From the NCBI GenBank assembly GCA_947478845.1, contig CANJXC010000010.1:62001-126000 (forward strand): a stretch of 64,000 bases of DNA. Direction: 5' to 3'. The position numbers and the translations under genes were made by a program. Positions 17,519-26,736 of this stretch are shown one piece after another. The stretch comes from Spirochaetales bacterium (lineage in GTDB: Bacteria; Spirochaetota; Spirochaetia; JABEVK01). The notes below the pieces were generated by a model. It did not search any database. It had not been told where the DNA came from and saw only the letters and a list, made by a program, of their open reading frames with translations. Numbering within the stretch: position 1 is the stretch's first letter; each line of letters opens with the position of its first letter.

Positions 17519-19126
17519 TTACTTGCCCTTCTTCATCAGTTCGTTCTTTTCCTTGACGATTTCATCGCCACCCAGTTTACTCCACATGGCGGGCCACGTC
17601 TTGACCAGCGACCGGCATTCTGCCTCGCTCTTGGCCAGAATGGCGCTGAACTGCAAATCGTTCCAGGCGCTAGTAATTGCCGAAGATTTGGCCGATTCCA
17701 CAGGGCCGGGAGGAACCAAATCCTGGGGTTCAAACGCAGTGAAGATAGTCCCAAGGAGGTTCTTGCGCGATTGGATCATGTCGGGGCGCAAGTCGGTTGC
17801 GGTAAGGGCTTTCTGAGAATTGATCAGTGACTGGTTGATGCCGATCGAATAGTAACCGACGCCAATCTGAGCTCCAGCGTTCCAGTCGCCCTTGGTGCGG
17901 TCCATGAAGTCTTTGGTGTAGGCAAGTTTCTTATCCTTATCGTATTCCCAATGTTTGCCCTGCACGCCGTAGAGGGCCAAGGTGAGGCCCTCCACCGAAG
18001 ACATGTAGGAAAGGACCTTGATGGCCGCCTCCACTTTTTCGCGGGGAATCTTTTTGGAGAACACAAACGCTCCCGACGCACCGGGGGCCACCCACTGCTG
18101 AACCGGCTTGCTCACGCCTTCTCCCTTGGGAATCGGAAAGTAGACGTAGAGTGCTTTCGGGTCGAGACTCTGCACGGCATCATTGTAGCTGTTCATGTTC
18201 CACCACGGAGTTCCCGTAGAACCGACGCGGCCTGAGGTCATTTTTTCTTGGTACTGGGCATCCTTGATGGTTCCCACTTCCGGATCGAGCAGCCCCTCGC
18301 GGTACAGCCGGTTCATGAACACCACATAGCGTTCGAGTTTGTCTATTTGGGGAGCATTGGTGTAGCTACCATCGCTGGCCTTGCGGAAGCGACCATCGCG
18401 GTCGGCTTGGTCGAAGAACCAAGCACGCAGGTATTTGGCGCCGCCAAGGTTCTCGTTCATCACCAACGGAATCACAGGCTTCCCATTGACCGTCTTGATG
18501 TTGTCACGGAACGACTTGAGGGCCGCATAGTACTCATCGGGAGTCTTGGGATAGCCGAGACCATTCTTGTCGAGCCAATCCTTGCGGATCAGGGTGGCTT
18601 CCTGAGCGCTTTCTACTTCTTGAGTCCACTTGGGGTCCCAGTAACCGCCAGAAAGAATGTACGATTTGCCAGTCGCTTGGGACGAGTAAAACTTATTGTT
18701 TAGTTTCTCAATGGCCTCAGTAGAGCTGTCAAGCTTCAACTGATCGACGAAACTTCCGATTTCCCAGAGTTTCCCGGCATCACCGGTCTGGTTCATCAGG
18801 TCTATGGTGTAAGGGTCCGAAGGGACAAAGGTCCATTCCGGCATCGAATCGGTCGAGGTCCACAGGGCGAGTTGGCGTTTGCGGTCCTCTTCGCTGGTGA
18901 CGATCCAGCGCTTGAGCGTGACGTCGACGCCGGTCCGCTTATTGACTTCCGGCAGAACCTCGTCCTTGCCTGCAATCGGACCTTCCCAGCCTTCTTCCCA
19001 ACTGGTATAGGTGACTGCAACGGGACCCGAAGCTTTTGCGGCGGTTTCTTTTTGACCCACTGCAAAGGCCATCGGACTGAGAATACAGAGTACTAGGGCC
19101 ACAAGGACCCACCGAACTGACAGCAT
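17519..19126 (-). CDS. Extracellular solute-binding protein of LplA type
   Basis: A 535-residue periplasmic or membrane-anchored substrate-binding protein for the LplB/YtcP permeases. It has an N-terminal signal (SVRWVLVALVLCILSPMAFA) followed by VGQKETAAK, a style common in spirochaetal binding proteins. There is no lipobox cysteine directly at the cleavage site, so it may be free or anchored by an uncleaved helix. The mature part contains the family strands WEGPIAGKDEVLPEVNKRTG, LDKNGLGYPKTPDEYYAALKSF and the C-terminal DLVPPGPVESAKSSAITSAW. ATG 19126 is chosen for its GGAGGAA Shine-Dalgarno; 13 open codons upstream lack one. It follows the AraC-type regulator gene by 68 bp. Confidence 0.92.
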   Translation of the reverse strand: MLSVRWVLVALVLCILSPMAFAVGQKETAAKASGPVAVTYTSWEEGWEGPIAGKDEVLPEVNKRTGVDVTLKRWIVTSEEDRKRQLALWTSTDSMPEWTFVPSDPYTIDLMNQTGDAGKLWEIGSFVDQLKLDSSTEAIEKLNNKFYSSQATGKSYILSGGYWDPKWTQEVESAQEATLIRKDWLDKNGLGYPKTPDEYYAALKSFRDNIKTVNGKPVIPLVMNENLGGAKYLRAWFFDQADRDGRFRKASDGSYTNAPQIDKLERYVVFMNRLYREGLLDPEVGTIKDAQYQEKMTSGRVGSTGTPWWNMNSYNDAVQSLDPKALYVYFPIPKGEGVSKPVQQWVAPGASGAFVFSKKIPREKVEAAIKVLSYMSSVEGLTLALYGVQGKHWEYDKDKKLAYTKDFMDRTKGDWNAGAQIGVGYYSIGINQSLINSQKALTATDLRPDMIQSRKNLLGTIFTAFEPQDLVPPGPVESAKSSAITSAWNDLQFSAILAKSEAECRSLVKTWPAMWSKLGGDEIVKEKNELMKKGK

Positions 19127-19194
19127 ATTCTTCCTCCTTCTGGAATGAAACAAGTACAGCTTCATTTAGAAGCCGGATTGGAAAGCTGTATACT

Positions 19195-20760
19195 CTACTT
19201 ATTTCTGCCAGTATCTGTACTTTCTTCGGAAGAGCCGCGCAGCTTCCGATAGGCGTTTGGAGTATGACCTTCGCGGGCCTTGAACACCTTGTAGAAGTAT
19301 TCCACCGACCTGTAGCCCACCAGCGTCGAGATATCCTTTATGCTCAATTTGGTGTGGATCAAAAGTCGTTTCGCTTCTTGGGTTCTAACCCGCCCTAGGT
19401 ATTCCACAAAATTGACCCCCAGAACTTCCTTGAACAGTTCAGAAAGGTAATTCGGGGCCAGTCCGATGCTCTGGGCCACAGCTGTAAGCGAAAGGTCCTT
19501 GCGGAAGCCAGTATCCAAGATTCGCTGCGCCTCAAATGCGAGGTGCCGCCCGTCGACGGGAAGCGGTACCAAGGTGGAAAAAACGGTTCGCAGGCGGACC
19601 TGGAAGTAATCGCAAATGGCTTGCAGACTCTCGAACTGATCGAGGGTAACCCGAGAAAGCGGTGGGGGTACTTTTGCTGAGTGCGGAAGGTCGTCGATGG
19701 CCGATTGGATTCTTCGAAACAACTGACGCGTGGCTTCCCAACTCAAAGACGCCACTAAATCCCGGTTGAACAAGCCCTCGAGTAACCCGGTGAGAGTAGC
19801 AAGGCTGGAGCTTGGATGAAGTTCAAACACCTGAAGCTGTGCCCTAATGGTTTCCAGCGAAGTTTCCACGATGAGCCGCACCTTGAGGTCGTCCACCGGA
19901 AGCTCGCCGGTAGAACGATAAATGCGTCCCGGTTGATCAACAAGTCGCCCTTTGGAGGCCTCGCAGGCCTGGGCAACCGCACCGCGAATGGGGCTACCGG
20001 CAGCCTGAATAGCGGAAACCCCTATCGTCACTAACCGAGAGGTCGCTTGGAGGGACTCCTGAGTTTTTGTGGCAACACACTCCAACTCTGGAGGGTCACC
20101 GAGGGCAAACAGAACTCGGTCGCCAGACCATTGGTGAGTTTGGGCCCAAAACCTCGCCTTCAGCTCTGAGGTGGCTTGAGCAACCTTCTGCTCGTCGGCT
20201 TCGGTGAATGGCTCTCCAAGGTGGACCAGCAAGACCACGAAATGGCTGGACCCGAAATCCTTCAGGTAGTCCAATCCCTCAGCTTCTGCCCGGGCCTCTT
20301 CGGTTGACAGTATGCCCTCGAACCAGTTCGGGGAACGCAATCCTGAGGGGCTCGCGATGCGGGCCAGCAATACCTGAGCCGCAAGGTCGTGAAAGAGCTT
20401 GCCCATCACTTCCGGGTCTAGGGGCTTAAGCAGATAATTTACCGCACCAAACCGCAGTGCTTCCACCGCATATTCAAACTCAGAATAGCCGCTGAGCACC
20501 ACCACCTTCGACGCAGAGCCTCGAGACTTGAGGGCCTGCATCACCTTGCGACCATCGAGGACAGGCATGGAAATATCGAGTAAGACGATGTCGGGCGCGA
20601 GTGTTTCCACGAGGGCCAGCGCTTGCTCGCCGTTTTCGGCCTGCCCGCAGACATCAACCCTCATCTCCAGCTCACCGAGTAGGTGGACGATATTCTGGCG
20701 GATCAACTCCTCGTCGTCCACCACGAGCACGCGAAGGGGCAAATTGGTGGCAGCTTTCAC
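19195..20760 (-). CDS. Two-component response regulator, AraC-type (YesN-like)
   Basis: A 521-residue regulator. The receiver domain is at residues 9-130 (VLVVDDEELIR, phosphoacceptor Asp62 in IVLLDISMP, Lys in LLKPLDPE). A long middle region of unknown fold follows, then a C-terminal double helix-turn-helix of AraC type (LSLTAVAQSIGLAPNYLSELFKE … KDISTLVGYRSVEYFYKVFKAREGHTPNAYRK). It is translationally coupled to the histidine kinase upstream (4-bp overlap) and directly precedes the binding-protein gene. It therefore most likely activates the transporter/glycosidase operon, probably from the 68-bp gap at 19127-19194. Confidence 0.92.
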   Translation of the reverse strand: MKAATNLPLRVLVVDDEELIRQNIVHLLGELEMRVDVCGQAENGEQALALVETLAPDIVLLDISMPVLDGRKVMQALKSRGSASKVVVLSGYSEFEYAVEALRFGAVNYLLKPLDPEVMGKLFHDLAAQVLLARIASPSGLRSPNWFEGILSTEEARAEAEGLDYLKDFGSSHFVVLLVHLGEPFTEADEQKVAQATSELKARFWAQTHQWSGDRVLFALGDPPELECVATKTQESLQATSRLVTIGVSAIQAAGSPIRGAVAQACEASKGRLVDQPGRIYRSTGELPVDDLKVRLIVETSLETIRAQLQVFELHPSSSLATLTGLLEGLFNRDLVASLSWEATRQLFRRIQSAIDDLPHSAKVPPPLSRVTLDQFESLQAICDYFQVRLRTVFSTLVPLPVDGRHLAFEAQRILDTGFRKDLSLTAVAQSIGLAPNYLSELFKEVLGVNFVEYLGRVRTQEAKRLLIHTKLSIKDISTLVGYRSVEYFYKVFKAREGHTPNAYRKLRGSSEESTDTGRNK

Positions 20761-22559
20761 GGGCTCATCTCCTGGCGAGGGAAGGTGAGGGTTACTGTGG
20801 TTCCTTTGCCAGCGCTACTGGAAACGACCAAACCATAATCTTGCCTGTACTGAAGTTGAAGCCGGGCGTGGACGTTTCTCAGTCCGATGTGCCCGACGTT
20901 GCCCAGGGGATCGGATTCCACGCTGGCTAAGGTATGTTCCAGTTGCGCCAAAACCTCGGCCTCGATGCCCTTGCCGTTATCGGTCACCGTTAGCTCCACG
21001 TTTCCTTCTTTCAAACCCCCCTTCAAACTCAGCTTGGCCCCGGTATTCATCAGGGCGAAACCATGGCGCAAGGAGTTCTCCACCAGAGGCTGAAGGATGA
21101 ACTTGACGGCGGCTAGTTCAAGAATTGCTGGGTCAATTTCATAAGAAACCTCAATACGGTCTCCGAAGCGGGTCAACTGGATATCCAGGTAGTCCTTTAC
21201 GTACCGGAGTTCTTCCGAGAGCCTGACCACGAGTTTTCGGCCTCCGTGGATGCAGTAGCGGAATATGCCGGCCATCTTGCGAACGATGGCCAGAACTTCG
21301 TCGCGGCGCCCTTGGTTGGTGAGCGAGTTGATGGTCTCGAGGGTGTTGTACAGAAAATGGGGATTAATCTGCTGCTGCAAAGCGTAGAGTTCGGCCTCGT
21401 GGGTCAGAATCTTGCTTTGCATCAGCTCGTTCACCAAAAAGTCCATCCGGGTGATCATGGCGTTAAACGAGCGGTTCAAGTTACCCAGCTCATCGTTTCC
21501 ACCCGGTTGGGCACGCACCGTAAGATCGTCTCCCTCGACCCGCCGCATCAGCGACATCAACCGCGTGATAGGCCGGGTTATCTGGCCGGAAATGACAAAG
21601 GCGGCCAAAGCACTCAGTGCCAGCGCCAGCGCCAGCAAGGCAAGGCCTCCAAACACCACGCGGTCGCGCCCTAGGCGTATGCGGTCGCTAGAACTCAGGA
21701 AGTACAAGTTCCATCCTGTGCTTCTGGAGAGGGCCGGCTGAACAAAATACTCGTGGTTGCTTAAGGTGATGCGGTTGCTCCCGAGCTTGGGAAACGCGTT
21801 GAGGGTTTTTCCCAAATCGGATGGCTTAGCCTCTGCGGAAGCGAGGGCCGAGTTGTAGACGATTCCTCCATCGGGCTTCACGATCACCAGTAAATCGACC
21901 ACCTTGTCGGCCACGTTTCGCACGAGGTTGTCGAAGAAATCGACCGTCGAGGTGATGACGATGAAGGCATTGTCGGGTTTGGCACCGATGACGACGGCCC
22001 GGGAGTCAAGAGCTACCGCGAAGCCATAGCTTCGGCTGGGGTGGTGGCCAAGTTCCGGCGCATCGACAACTTTGACCATCGACCCGGAGGACTTCATGTT
22101 GGCGAAGAAGCTGCTGCGGACAAACTCCTTGTCGTCGAGGTAGGTTGTGCTCCCTTGGCTGTCGCTGGAAAGAATATAGTTGCGGTCGCGGATGATGAGA
22201 AATAGATCATTGTACGAACGGTTGGCAACCAGAGACAGCATTAAGTTGTTGAGGCTGTTGAAGTTGGCATGACGCTGGGAATCGTCGACATAGCTTTCCT
22301 GCAGGAACTGGCTATATTGCTTTTCCAAGACCACCGTCATCATCGTGTTCTTCATCTCGTCCACATAGAAATCGAGATGGTTGACCAACTGGTTGGAGAT
22401 TTTCCCCAGGTAGTATTCCGACTCGAGGGTCATGGAAGAATCGATTTGCCGCGTGTAAAAAAAACCTACCCCCACGATGAGCAGGGTGAGCAGGACCATG
22501 TAGGAGAGAAACAGCTTGAAACGGATACCATAACCTAATTTCAGTCCTCGAAGCTGCAT
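20757..22559 (-). CDS. Sensor histidine kinase, YesM-like (HPK8 type)
   Basis: A 600-residue membrane sensor. One TM helix lies at about residues 15-35 (LFLSYMVLLTLLIVGVGFF). A large extracytoplasmic sensor of about 260 residues follows, then a second TM helix (VFGGLALLALALALSALAAFVISG), a HAMP linker (ITRPITRLMSLMRRVEGDDLTVR), the His_kinase domain with ALQQQINPHFLYNTLETINSL (phospho-accepting His) and the HATPase domain (LQPLVENSLRHGF, TVTDNGKGI, GHIGLRNVHARLQLQY). It pairs with the downstream response regulator. It probably senses a sugar, or the loaded binding protein, outside the membrane. Confidence 0.93.
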   Translation of the reverse strand: MQLRGLKLGYGIRFKLFLSYMVLLTLLIVGVGFFYTRQIDSSMTLESEYYLGKISNQLVNHLDFYVDEMKNTMMTVVLEKQYSQFLQESYVDDSQRHANFNSLNNLMLSLVANRSYNDLFLIIRDRNYILSSDSQGSTTYLDDKEFVRSSFFANMKSSGSMVKVVDAPELGHHPSRSYGFAVALDSRAVVIGAKPDNAFIVITSTVDFFDNLVRNVADKVVDLLVIVKPDGGIVYNSALASAEAKPSDLGKTLNAFPKLGSNRITLSNHEYFVQPALSRSTGWNLYFLSSSDRIRLGRDRVVFGGLALLALALALSALAAFVISGQITRPITRLMSLMRRVEGDDLTVRAQPGGNDELGNLNRSFNAMITRMDFLVNELMQSKILTHEAELYALQQQINPHFLYNTLETINSLTNQGRRDEVLAIVRKMAGIFRYCIHGGRKLVVRLSEELRYVKDYLDIQLTRFGDRIEVSYEIDPAILELAAVKFILQPLVENSLRHGFALMNTGAKLSLKGGLKEGNVELTVTDNGKGIEAEVLAQLEHTLASVESDPLGNVGHIGLRNVHARLQLQYRQDYGLVVSSSAGKGTTVTLTFPRQEMSP

Positions 22560-22572
22560 GAGTTTCAGGCGC

Positions 22573-23754
22573 TCAGTCTAGCGAAGCCGTTTGATGGATC
22601 AGCTTACCCGAGAGGCGGATCTCAACCGTGCGAAGGTACTTCAACAGCGTTTCCTTCCGAAGCGTCATGCCAAGGCCGGGTAAATCGGAAATCTGGACCA
22701 TGCCGTCATCGTCCGGAACCGGGCTATGGGTGGTGAGGTTTCGGGCCATAGCGCTCGCCTCGGTGGGGTATTCGCAGTACACCGAGTTCTCGAGGCCGGC
22801 ATAGGGTTGCAACGAGGCGCTCAGGGCCAGTGGTGTAGTGAAGGTGTGGTTGACGTAGCGGATGTCGTGAGCCTGAGCGTAGCGGGCTATCGAGTAGGCG
22901 CTCTCTAGCCCTCCGATTCGCCCGGCGTCGATCTGCACAAAGCCGAGACCACCAAAATCCATCAGATTTCGGGCCACAAAAGGGTCGTGGGCGCCCTCCC
23001 CTCCGGCGGTCCGCAGTTTTCCTGTTAGGCCCTTACCCAGTTCGCGGTAGGCTTTGAGAGCTCCCGAAACAAAAGGTTCCTCGAGCCAGGTCACCCTACA
23101 CTCTTCCAGAACTGGCACCCGTAGACGAGCCTGAGCCACATCTTCGCCCCAGATAGTCCCCGCATCCACCATCAGCTCAATGTGGGGGCCCAAGCCCTCG
23201 CGGGCCGCCCTCACCTGAGCCTCATCGGCAGCCAGGTTGATCCCAAACGGTCCCCAGCCGAACTTGGCGGCCCGGAAGCCCTTGGAACGCACTCCAACTG
23301 CCTTCTGATAGGTCTGCTCGGGCGTGTCACCAAACAACTGCGAGGCGTAGGCGACTTTAGGAAAACTTCGGTCCCAGCCCAGAAGCTTCCAGGCCGGCTG
23401 CTCCAAATGGCGTCCCAACAGGTCCCATAGGGCGATTTCCACCCCAGAAAAGGTGTGATCGGCTTGCAGGAGGTCGAAACTGTTGCGGCGCACTTCACTG
23501 GTTAGCCTTCGGATATCGGAAGGCTCGTCGACTGGCTTGCCGAGCACCGAGTGGCTCACGGGTTTGCAGGCGCTGTGAGACATCGGAGTGCACCAGCCGG
23601 CGATGGAAGTCAATGGTGAGGACTCGCACTCACCCCAGCCCTCGGCTCCCGTGTTGGTACGCACCCTCACCAGAAGCGCGTCTTGGCTGCCGTCGCCGAT
23701 ATCGAGCACCTCGGGCATCGAAAGGTAGAAAAAATCCACAGACTCGATTTTCAT
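22573..23754 (-). CDS. Mandelate racemase/enolase-superfamily sugar acid dehydratase
   Basis: A 393-residue enolase-superfamily enzyme. It has an N-terminal capping domain (MKIESVDFFYLSMPEV, VRVRTNTGAEGWGECESS) and a barrel with FRAAKFGWGPFG (lysine end of strand 2). The metal ligands lie in LMVDAGTIWG, WLEEPF and GGEGAHD, the QIDAGRIGGL acid/base strand follows, and His is in YVNHTFTTPLALSAS. This fits the MR subgroup of acid-sugar dehydratases (L-fuconate, L-rhamnonate, galactonate types), which make a 2-keto-3-deoxy acid. It would feed the SDR and FAH enzymes of the rightward operon. It lies 13 bp upstream of the histidine kinase gene and reads the same way, so metabolic and regulatory genes may share a transcript. 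Confidence 0.85.
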   Translation of the reverse strand: MKIESVDFFYLSMPEVLDIGDGSQDALLVRVRTNTGAEGWGECESSPLTSIAGWCTPMSHSACKPVSHSVLGKPVDEPSDIRRLTSEVRRNSFDLLQADHTFSGVEIALWDLLGRHLEQPAWKLLGWDRSFPKVAYASQLFGDTPEQTYQKAVGVRSKGFRAAKFGWGPFGINLAADEAQVRAAREGLGPHIELMVDAGTIWGEDVAQARLRVPVLEECRVTWLEEPFVSGALKAYRELGKGLTGKLRTAGGEGAHDPFVARNLMDFGGLGFVQIDAGRIGGLESAYSIARYAQAHDIRYVNHTFTTPLALSASLQPYAGLENSVYCEYPTEASAMARNLTTHSPVPDDDGMVQISDLPGLGMTLRKETLLKYLRTVEIRLSGKLIHQTASLD

Positions 23755-23782
23755 GATTGGTCTCTCCTTGTTTTCTTTTGCC

Positions 23783-24532
23783 CTAAAAGGTGATTGAAAG
23801 GCCGCCGTCGACGGTGATCACCTGACCGGTCAGGTAGCTGGCATCCGGACCGGCCAGAAACCACGCCACGGAAGCGATCTCCTCGGGCCTACCGGCGCGC
23901 CGAAGGGGCAGGTGATGCCCTTCCACATAATTGTTCTGAAACCAAGGGCTGTTTAACTCATCAATGCCGTTGACAACGCTCATGGGGGTGGCCACAAAAC
24001 CCGGGGCAATCGCGTTGACCAGCAGGCCTTTGCCGGCCAAATCGACGGCCAGCGAGCGGCAGTACTGGTTGAGCGCGGCTTTGCTCACCGCGTAGGCGCT
24101 GCCACCGCGCTCCGCCCTTTCGCCGTGGATGGAGGTGATGTGAATGATCCGGCCACCGGCCGGCATCCGAGGCACACACACCCTTGTCATAGCAAAGGCA
24201 CCGTCCAAATGGAGGTCTAGCGGCCGACGCCACGTCTCCAGCGGAGTCGAGACCGGGTCACCGGTTTCAAACTTTCCGGCGCAGTTGACCAGCGCGTCTA
24301 TTCCTGGCCACCGGGTAGCGAGCAGGCGTTCCAGAGATTCTGCGGTGGAGGGTTGGGAATAATCCCCGACGAGCGTGAGGTGCTCACCTGGCGTCCATTC
24401 CCGGGCTAGCGAACCGAGTCCCACTTCATTGACATCTAGGGCGCACACGAGCCAGCCCTCGGAGGCAAAACGGAGCGCCACGGCCTTGCCAATGCCAGAA
24501 GCAGCTCCCGTCACGACAACTTTCTTGCTCAC
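23783..24532 (-). CDS. SDR family dehydrogenase (third in the locus)
   Basis: A 249-residue short-chain dehydrogenase: VVVTGAASGIGKAVALRFA, LVNCAGKFETGDPV, Ser in HITSIHGERAERG, YAVSKAALNQ, NAIAPGFVATP and SYLTGQVITVDGGLSITF. The GTG start at 24532 is chosen because it overlaps the stop of the mutarotase-like gene (GTGA), has a purine-rich GGAAGGTGG before it, and gives the normal family N-terminus. A longer frame upstream is read-through of the neighbour. It is a candidate aldose 1-dehydrogenase for the first pathway step, since it is coupled to an epimerase-like gene and sits beside two dehydratases. Confidence 0.85.
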   Translation of the reverse strand: MSKKVVVTGAASGIGKAVALRFASEGWLVCALDVNEVGLGSLAREWTPGEHLTLVGDYSQPSTAESLERLLATRWPGIDALVNCAGKFETGDPVSTPLETWRRPLDLHLDGAFAMTRVCVPRMPAGGRIIHITSIHGERAERGGSAYAVSKAALNQYCRSLAVDLAGKGLLVNAIAPGFVATPMSVVNGIDELNSPWFQNNYVEGHHLPLRRAGRPEEIASVAWFLAGPDASYLTGQVITVDGGLSITF

Positions 24533-25425
24533 TTCCACCTTCCCACAATCCACCTTACTTCCGTAACCAGGCTCTCGCCGGGTTCGAGGGTAGCGACTTT
24601 TTGGTCCGAAATGGATTGGTTGACGCTCACCGAAGTCGTTGTGCAGGGTTCGAGGACGGCCGTGTAAGCCCCACCCATAGCCCCATGAGAGGCAAAGTAC
24701 CAACAGTAGGGAAATACCTCAAGATCGAAGCGGCTCTCCAGCCGTGCCCCATCGCCTGCCTCAAACGCCATGGAGCCTTCCTTGAGGCCACTGAGGTAGA
24801 GAAACTCGGTGGTGCCATCGGGTTTGGGTACCACCGACATATCCAGGCCATTGGCATCAGGCCACGAGAAGGCCCCAAGGTTGCCCGCCCTCGACCACTG
24901 GGGGTCGGCTGCTAGGGCGGTTTGAGCCGAGGAAACAATACGATCTAAGGGTTGCACCTGCACAGCCGCGTGAAGTTTCCAGAGGAAATGCCGCGTCGCA
25001 CGGGTGGGGTTACTGAGCTTGTAGCGGCACACCAACTGTGAACCTTCCAGCCTCATTTGCCGCTCGTAGTGAAGGCCAAAACGTGGAAGCGTGCCGGCCA
25101 AGAGGATTTCCTGTTCACCGAGTGTTGCCTCCAGCGCAAGGGTCCAGAGCTCTCCGTGGTCGGGGCAATCCACACCGTCGATGGTTTCTGGTAGGTCGCA
25201 GGGAAGCAGTTCGTCGATACCGCCGTAGAAGCGGGAATCGTAGTCTGCGCCCGCCGGGGCGGTGGTGAGTTTTAGCTGCGGGTTGCGCCACAAAAGCTCG
25301 CGCTGCGAAGGCAGGTGTTTCAGGCTAACCACGCGCCCACCGATGCTGGGGGCCACGAGCACCTCCAGAACCTGGTTGCGTAGCCCCAACACCAGTACCC
25401 CGTCGACTTTAGCTTCGAACAACAT
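24529..25425 (-). CDS. Aldose 1-epimerase (mutarotase)-fold protein
   Basis: A 298-residue beta-sandwich protein of the galactose mutarotase-like superfamily. Typical stretches are LEVLVAPSIGGRVVSLKHLPSQRELLWRN near the N-terminus, FYGGIDELLPCDLPETIDGVDCPDHGELW (catalytic His region), LCRYKLSNPT-like middle strands and LEVFPYCWYFASHGAMGGAYTAVLEPCTT (acidic base region). It probably interconverts anomers of the sugar that the coupled SDR oxidises. AGGAG lies just before the ATG at 25425. There is no signal peptide. Confidence 0.78.
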   Translation of the reverse strand: MLFEAKVDGVLVLGLRNQVLEVLVAPSIGGRVVSLKHLPSQRELLWRNPQLKLTTAPAGADYDSRFYGGIDELLPCDLPETIDGVDCPDHGELWTLALEATLGEQEILLAGTLPRFGLHYERQMRLEGSQLVCRYKLSNPTRATRHFLWKLHAAVQVQPLDRIVSSAQTALAADPQWSRAGNLGAFSWPDANGLDMSVVPKPDGTTEFLYLSGLKEGSMAFEAGDGARLESRFDLEVFPYCWYFASHGAMGGAYTAVLEPCTTTSVSVNQSISDQKVATLEPGESLVTEVRWIVGRWK

Positions 25426-25451
25426 GAACTCCTCCTGGTGCGGAGGCCCGC

Positions 25452-26624
25452 TTAGGGCCGGAGTATTTCGCCATCTCGGCGTCGATCCTCTGCAATGAAG
25501 TAAGATCGTTTGGCGAGTTGTGGGTCCAGAAGGCCTCTGGCCGCTTTTTCATCCAAGTGCATCCCCAGGCCGGGAGCTTCATTGGCATAAAGATAGCCCC
25601 CTTCCAACCGCGCGACCCCCTCAAAAACTGCCAATTCTGCTTCTTCAAAATGGTTTTCTTCCTGAACGCCAAAGCTGGAGGAAGCCAGATCCAAGTGCAC
25701 CGAAGCCATCTGGTTCACCGGATCGTTGTCTGCCCCCTCTTGCCAGGCGGTGCGCACCCCAAACCATTCGCACAGGTTAGCAACCTTGCGGCAGTTCGTG
25801 ATTCCTCCGGCCTTGGAAACTCTGAGCCTCACAAAGTCGATGAGGCGCTCGCTGATGAGCGGCACGAACTCGTTCGGGTTGGTAAAAAGTTCTCCCACGG
25901 CCTGAGGGGTGGTGCACTGCTGCCGGATTTGCCGATACCAGGGAAGTTGTTCTGGGGGCAAAACATCCTCCAAAAAATACAGCCGGTAGGGCTCGAGCAG
26001 TTTCGATAGGCGTACGGCATTCTGCGGCATCAAGTGCTCGTGGACGTCGTGGGTCAGTTTGGGTCCCAAGCCGAAACGGTTTCTTAGGTACTCAAACATC
26101 TGCGGAATCTTTTCTAGGTAAGTATCGTCGTCGAAGGCTCCTTCCAGGAAACCGCCTCCCCCGTAGGCCCCGAGTTGGCAGCGCACCACGTGGTAGCCTT
26201 CCTCCAGGTAGCGCGCGACGTCGTCTCCCAGTTGCGCCAGCGAGTCGCCCGAGGCATGGGCGTAGGCTTGCACCGCAGTTCGGCATTTGCCGCCAAGCAG
26301 TTGGTAAATCGGCAAGCCGGCCTCTTTTCCCTTGAGGTCCCAAAGCGCCTGGTCGATCCCTGACTGCGCGGTTGAGAACACCGAGTCGTTGCGCCAATAA
26401 CAGCAGGTGTACACCGACTGCCAGATATCCTCGATGCGGGAGGCGTCGCGACCGATCAACAGCGGCGCCACTGTCTTCACTGCTTCCTCGATAACCGAAC
26501 ACCGGAAGGGGTCACTAGCCGACCCGAGGCCAAACAAGCCCGGCTGGTTGGTATGGATCTTCACAAACAGCCAACTGCCGTCCGCCCGGGATCGGATGGT
26601 TTCGACGCGAGTGATGGTGGTCAA
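25452..26624 (-). CDS. Enolase-superfamily dehydratase-like protein, ManD/RspA branch
   Basis: A protein of about 390 residues from a TTG at 26624, which matches the family start TTITRVETI; a GTG at 26723 in the same frame would add 33 residues. It has the capping-domain elements FVKIHTNQPGLFGLGSASDPFR and DIWQSVYTCCYWRNDSVFSTAQSGIDQALWDLKGKEAGLP. The metal-ligand strands are THDVHEHLMP, YFLEDVLPPEQ and VGELFTNPNEF. The ManD hallmark TAWHGPGD is changed to TAWQEGAD and the HxS of the IGG loop reads RVSKAGG, so a key His is replaced. It may be a different acid-sugar dehydratase or a low-activity homologue. It neighbours the mutarotase gene (26 bp). Confidence 0.78.
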   Translation of the reverse strand: MTTITRVETIRSRADGSWLFVKIHTNQPGLFGLGSASDPFRCSVIEEAVKTVAPLLIGRDASRIEDIWQSVYTCCYWRNDSVFSTAQSGIDQALWDLKGKEAGLPIYQLLGGKCRTAVQAYAHASGDSLAQLGDDVARYLEEGYHVVRCQLGAYGGGGFLEGAFDDDTYLEKIPQMFEYLRNRFGLGPKLTHDVHEHLMPQNAVRLSKLLEPYRLYFLEDVLPPEQLPWYRQIRQQCTTPQAVGELFTNPNEFVPLISERLIDFVRLRVSKAGGITNCRKVANLCEWFGVRTAWQEGADNDPVNQMASVHLDLASSSFGVQEENHFEEAELAVFEGVARLEGGYLYANEAPGLGMHLDEKAARGLLDPQLAKRSYFIAEDRRRDGEILRP

Positions 26625-26736
26625 GCGCCAACCGGCTTTTCGCGGAGTTTTGAGGACATCCAGTAGCCTCCTCGTTTTTTCTGCTACCCCTTGGGTGAGG
26701 TAAACACCGTGATGGTAGACCACCCTTGGTAGGGGG

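Noticed and set aside
17479-17520. Rho-independent terminator on the plus strand
   Set aside because: A T-run does follow the hairpin on the plus strand, but no plus-strand gene ends near it; in the leftward operon the hairpin has no U-tract.
19127-19194. Distinct AraC-type operator repeats before the binding-protein gene
   Set aside because: A regulator site is expected here, but no convincing pair of direct repeats could be recognised in 68 bp.
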